Source of the DNA: Lachnospira sp900551945
Lineage (GTDB): Bacteria > Bacillota > Clostridia > Lachnospirales > Lachnospiraceae
Direction: 5' to 3'
Length of the DNA stretch: 64,000 nucleotides
Assembly (NCBI GenBank): GCA_048380335.1
Contig: DBFCCI010000087.1
Coordinates: forward strand, 19,264-83,263
Shown: one piece after another, positions 62,489-64,000 of the stretch
How the letters are laid out: each line of letters begins with the position of its first letter
How positions within the stretch are numbered: the stretch's first letter is position 1
Notes under the pieces: generated by a model
Seen by the model: only the letters and a program-made list of their open reading frames with translations
The model's database searches: none
What the model was told of the DNA's origin: nothing
Made by a program: the position numbers and the translations under genes

Positions 62489-62555
62489 AACAATAAACCA
62501 AAGTTCGTATTTGTATGTGTATAAGAATTGATTATTATTGCGATAACTTTAAATA
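62489..62555 (+). repeat. Family 3 repeat, copy upstream of the Nudix gene
   Basis: AACAATAAACCAAAGTTCG, GTGTATAAGAATTG and TTATTGCGATAACTTTAAAT align with copies at 38070, 18911 and 9694. It ends about 20 bp before the Nudix start codon. Confidence 0.45.
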
Positions 62556-62575
62556 AACTTAAGAAAGGATTATTT

Positions 62576-63103
62576 ATGAACCATATTAAAAGAATAGATA
62601 GAAAATTAATGTATAAAGGCTCTATGTTGTCTATGTATGCAGATACTATTTATACCCCAGATGGAAATACTGCAAAATGGGACTATATAGAACACTCTGG
62701 AGCGGCAGCAGTAGTTCCAGTGCTTGAAGATGGACGTATACTACTTGTAAGACAATATAGAAATGCACTTGATAGAGAAACTCTTGAAATACCAGCAGGC
62801 GGTATTAACAAAGGTGAAGAAAGCATAACTGCTGCCACAAGAGAACTTGAAGAAGAAACAGGTTATAAATCTGACAATTTAGAACACCTTATCTCAATTG
62901 TAACAGCCGTTGCATTTTGCGATGAAGTAGTAGAAATATATGTTGCTAAAAATTTAACAAAAACACAGCAACACCTTGATCCAGATGAGTATATTGAAAT
63001 AGAAGCATACACAACTGATGAATTATCTGAAATGATATATTCAGGCAAAATACAAGACTCAAAAACTATTGCAGCTATAATGTCATATATTAATAAAAAA
63101 TAA
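62576..63103 (+). CDS. Nudix hydrolase, ADP-ribose pyrophosphatase type
   Basis: 175 residues. Nudix box G-x5-E-x7-REUxEExGU is complete: GGINKGEESITAATRELEEE followed by TGYKS, residues about 78-102. The preceding VLEDGRILLVRQYRNALDRE and EIPAGG match ADP-ribose pyrophosphatases (NudF/YqkG). AAAGGA fixes ATG 62576; the frame is open to 62528. spoIIM follows after 52 bp, as in Bacillus, where yqkG lies near spoIIM. Confidence 0.92.
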   Translation: MNHIKRIDRKLMYKGSMLSMYADTIYTPDGNTAKWDYIEHSGAAAVVPVLEDGRILLVRQYRNALDRETLEIPAGGINKGEESITAATRELEEETGYKSDNLEHLISIVTAVAFCDEVVEIYVAKNLTKTQQHLDPDEYIEIEAYTTDELSEMIYSGKIQDSKTIAAIMSYINKK

Positions 63104-63155
63104 CATATATTCATAACGACATCATCAAATTGCTTAATAAGCAGAATGGAGCGTT

Positions 63156-63725
63156 ATGGTAGGATTTAAAAGTGTTATACATAAATATAGATTTGTACTT
63201 TTCTTATTCTTAGGGATATTACTAGGGACATGTTATATTAATCTTATAAAAAAAGGACTTATAAAAAATATGGATATATATTCAGATAAATATTTATCAG
63301 ACTATATAGATATTTCTGTAAATAACGTAAGCCTTTGGCAATACATAATAAAGACAAGACTGCGAGATTTTGTTATCTTATGTGGAATTGGACTTACTGT
63401 GTTTAGTGGCATATTTTTATCAATATATATGTGTTATTTAGGTATTTGTAATGGAATATTAATAAGTACAGCGGTACTTCATTATGGAATAGGTGGAGTA
63501 TTTGTATACATGGTATCAGTATTTCCACAGTATATATTTTATGGTTTAACACTTTTCCTTATAACAAAACTCTTTACTGTATCAGGATATAGTATCAAAA
63601 CAATTGCGGCAAGAAATGTAGTTATAATTATCGCAATCGCAATAGGATTGCTATTAGTAGGAACATATTTTGAAGCATATATCAATCCAATGCTATTAAA
63701 AAAGTTATATTTGTATATATATTAA
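63156..63725 (+). CDS. spoIIM: Stage II sporulation protein M homologue
   Basis: 189-residue membrane protein with about five hydrophobic segments: VLFLFLGILLGTCYINLI, FVILCGIGLTVFSGIFLSIY, CYLGICNGILISTAVLHYG, VSVFPQYIFYGLTLFLITKL, VIIIAIAIGLLLVGTYFEAY. SpoIIM is a scaffold of the SpoIID-M-P engulfment complex. TGGAGCG precedes the ATG. Presence suggests spore-forming ancestry, but spoIIM-like genes also persist in non-spore-formers. Confidence 0.85.
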   Translation: MVGFKSVIHKYRFVLFLFLGILLGTCYINLIKKGLIKNMDIYSDKYLSDYIDISVNNVSLWQYIIKTRLRDFVILCGIGLTVFSGIFLSIYMCYLGICNGILISTAVLHYGIGGVFVYMVSVFPQYIFYGLTLFLITKLFTVSGYSIKTIAARNVVIIIAIAIGLLLVGTYFEAYINPMLLKKLYLYIY

Positions 63726-63755
63726 AAAAGTATTGCTTCAAGTGGTAAATAAAAA

Positions 63756-63821
63756 GTCCACATCTTTAAATGATTGGAACTTCACATAAGAAATAAGTAT
63801 GTTTTAATCATTGGAATGGAC
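63756..63821. terminator. Hairpin after spoIIM, possible bidirectional terminator
   Basis: Outer GTCCA/TGGAC and inner AATGATT/AATCATT pairs. On the minus strand the last arm is followed by TTTTTATTT; on the plus strand by A-rich sequence. Confidence 0.45.
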
Positions 63822-63858
63822 AAAAAACAAAAAGAGCCTATTTAAGTAAATATTAAGA

Positions 63859-63916
63859 AACCGTAAAATAAAATGTAGAAAAATATAGAAACTACATCTT
63901 GCCCTTACGGTTGGGC
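63859..63916. other. Nested hairpins with possible pseudoknot near the window end
   Basis: GCCC-TTACGGTT-GGGC (63901-63916) is a hairpin whose whole 8-nt loop is complementary to AACCGTAA at 63859-63866. ATGTAG/CTACAT (63873-63897) forms a further stem between them. No gene is recognised in 63726-64000. Confidence 0.4.
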
Positions 63917-64000
63917 GTTCATCTTATAGCTTAATACATATTCTCTGTTCACTATATATTATAGATTAAGTTGTTACATACATACTTTACTATAAGACCA

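Overview
The window reads as the chromosome of a low-G+C (about one third G+C by eye), spore-former-related anaerobic Firmicute, most likely a Lachnospiraceae-type Clostridium relative. The support is the Bacillus/Clostridium gene order ylxM-ffh-rpsP-khpA-rimM and rplS-lepB-rbgA-rnhB-(FliK-like)-(FlhB-C-like)-yraN, a SpoIIM homologue, a hybrid-cluster protein, a ThiI without rhodanese domain, a complete-looking anaerobic (early cobalt) cobalamin route, and LexA boxes of the Gram-positive GAAC-N4-GTTC type. The species assignment is inference.

Layout. 0-2.3 kb: cysteine desulfurase (cut by the window edge) and thiI. 2.4-7.3 kb: a His-less HPr-like gene, mtaB and the SRP/ribosome operon. 7.3-9.1 kb: two uncharacterised membrane proteins around a truncated chemoreceptor remnant. 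9.2-16.5 kb: rplS, lepB, rbgA, rnhB, flagellar-export-like orphans, yraN, pgeF and a small alarmone synthetase. 16.6-18.9 kb: hcp operon with a CRP/FNR-type palindrome. 19-22.8 kb: a decay island (LysR with internal deletion, frameshifted MATE transporter, internally deleted Phd antitoxin, orphan HicB-like protein, two unknown genes). 22.8-48 kb: a 25-kb tetrapyrrole/cobalamin block. 48.7-52.4 kb: LacI regulator, formate/nitrite-type channel, a Phd-domain fusion of unknown function and an SOS-controlled YdjM-type membrane protein. 52.6-63.7 kb: rimO, pgsA, pncC, recA-recX, rny, an aminotransferase, proC, a Nudix hydrolase and spoIIM.

How the genes work together. hemA-hemC-cobA/hemD-hemB-hemL carry glutamyl-tRNA to precorrin-2. 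cbiF, cbiH, cbiET, cbiD, cbiC, cbiG, cbiJ and cbiA build the corrin ring. cobO, cbiP, cbiB, cobD, two CobU-like proteins, cobS, cobT and a CobC-like phosphatase attach the adenosyl group, side chains and nucleotide loop. I do not see cbiL, a cobaltochelatase (cbiK/cbiX), a precorrin-2 dehydrogenase or a cobalt transporter here, nor a recognisable cobalamin riboswitch.

The most unusual content is non-coding. Three families of short interspersed repeats sit between genes: (1) about 147-bp elements with 19-bp terminal inverted repeats, five copies including a 65-bp and a decayed one; (2) two 218-bp elements with about 60-bp arms that bracket cobD as direct repeats; (3) a short upstream motif before cbiF, cbiA, cbiP and hemA, and, in a longer form, before lepB and the Nudix gene and after the ferredoxin gene. 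Members of families 1 and 2 supply the last codons and stop codon of cbiD, cbiB and cobD. A family 3 copy appears to carry a promoter.
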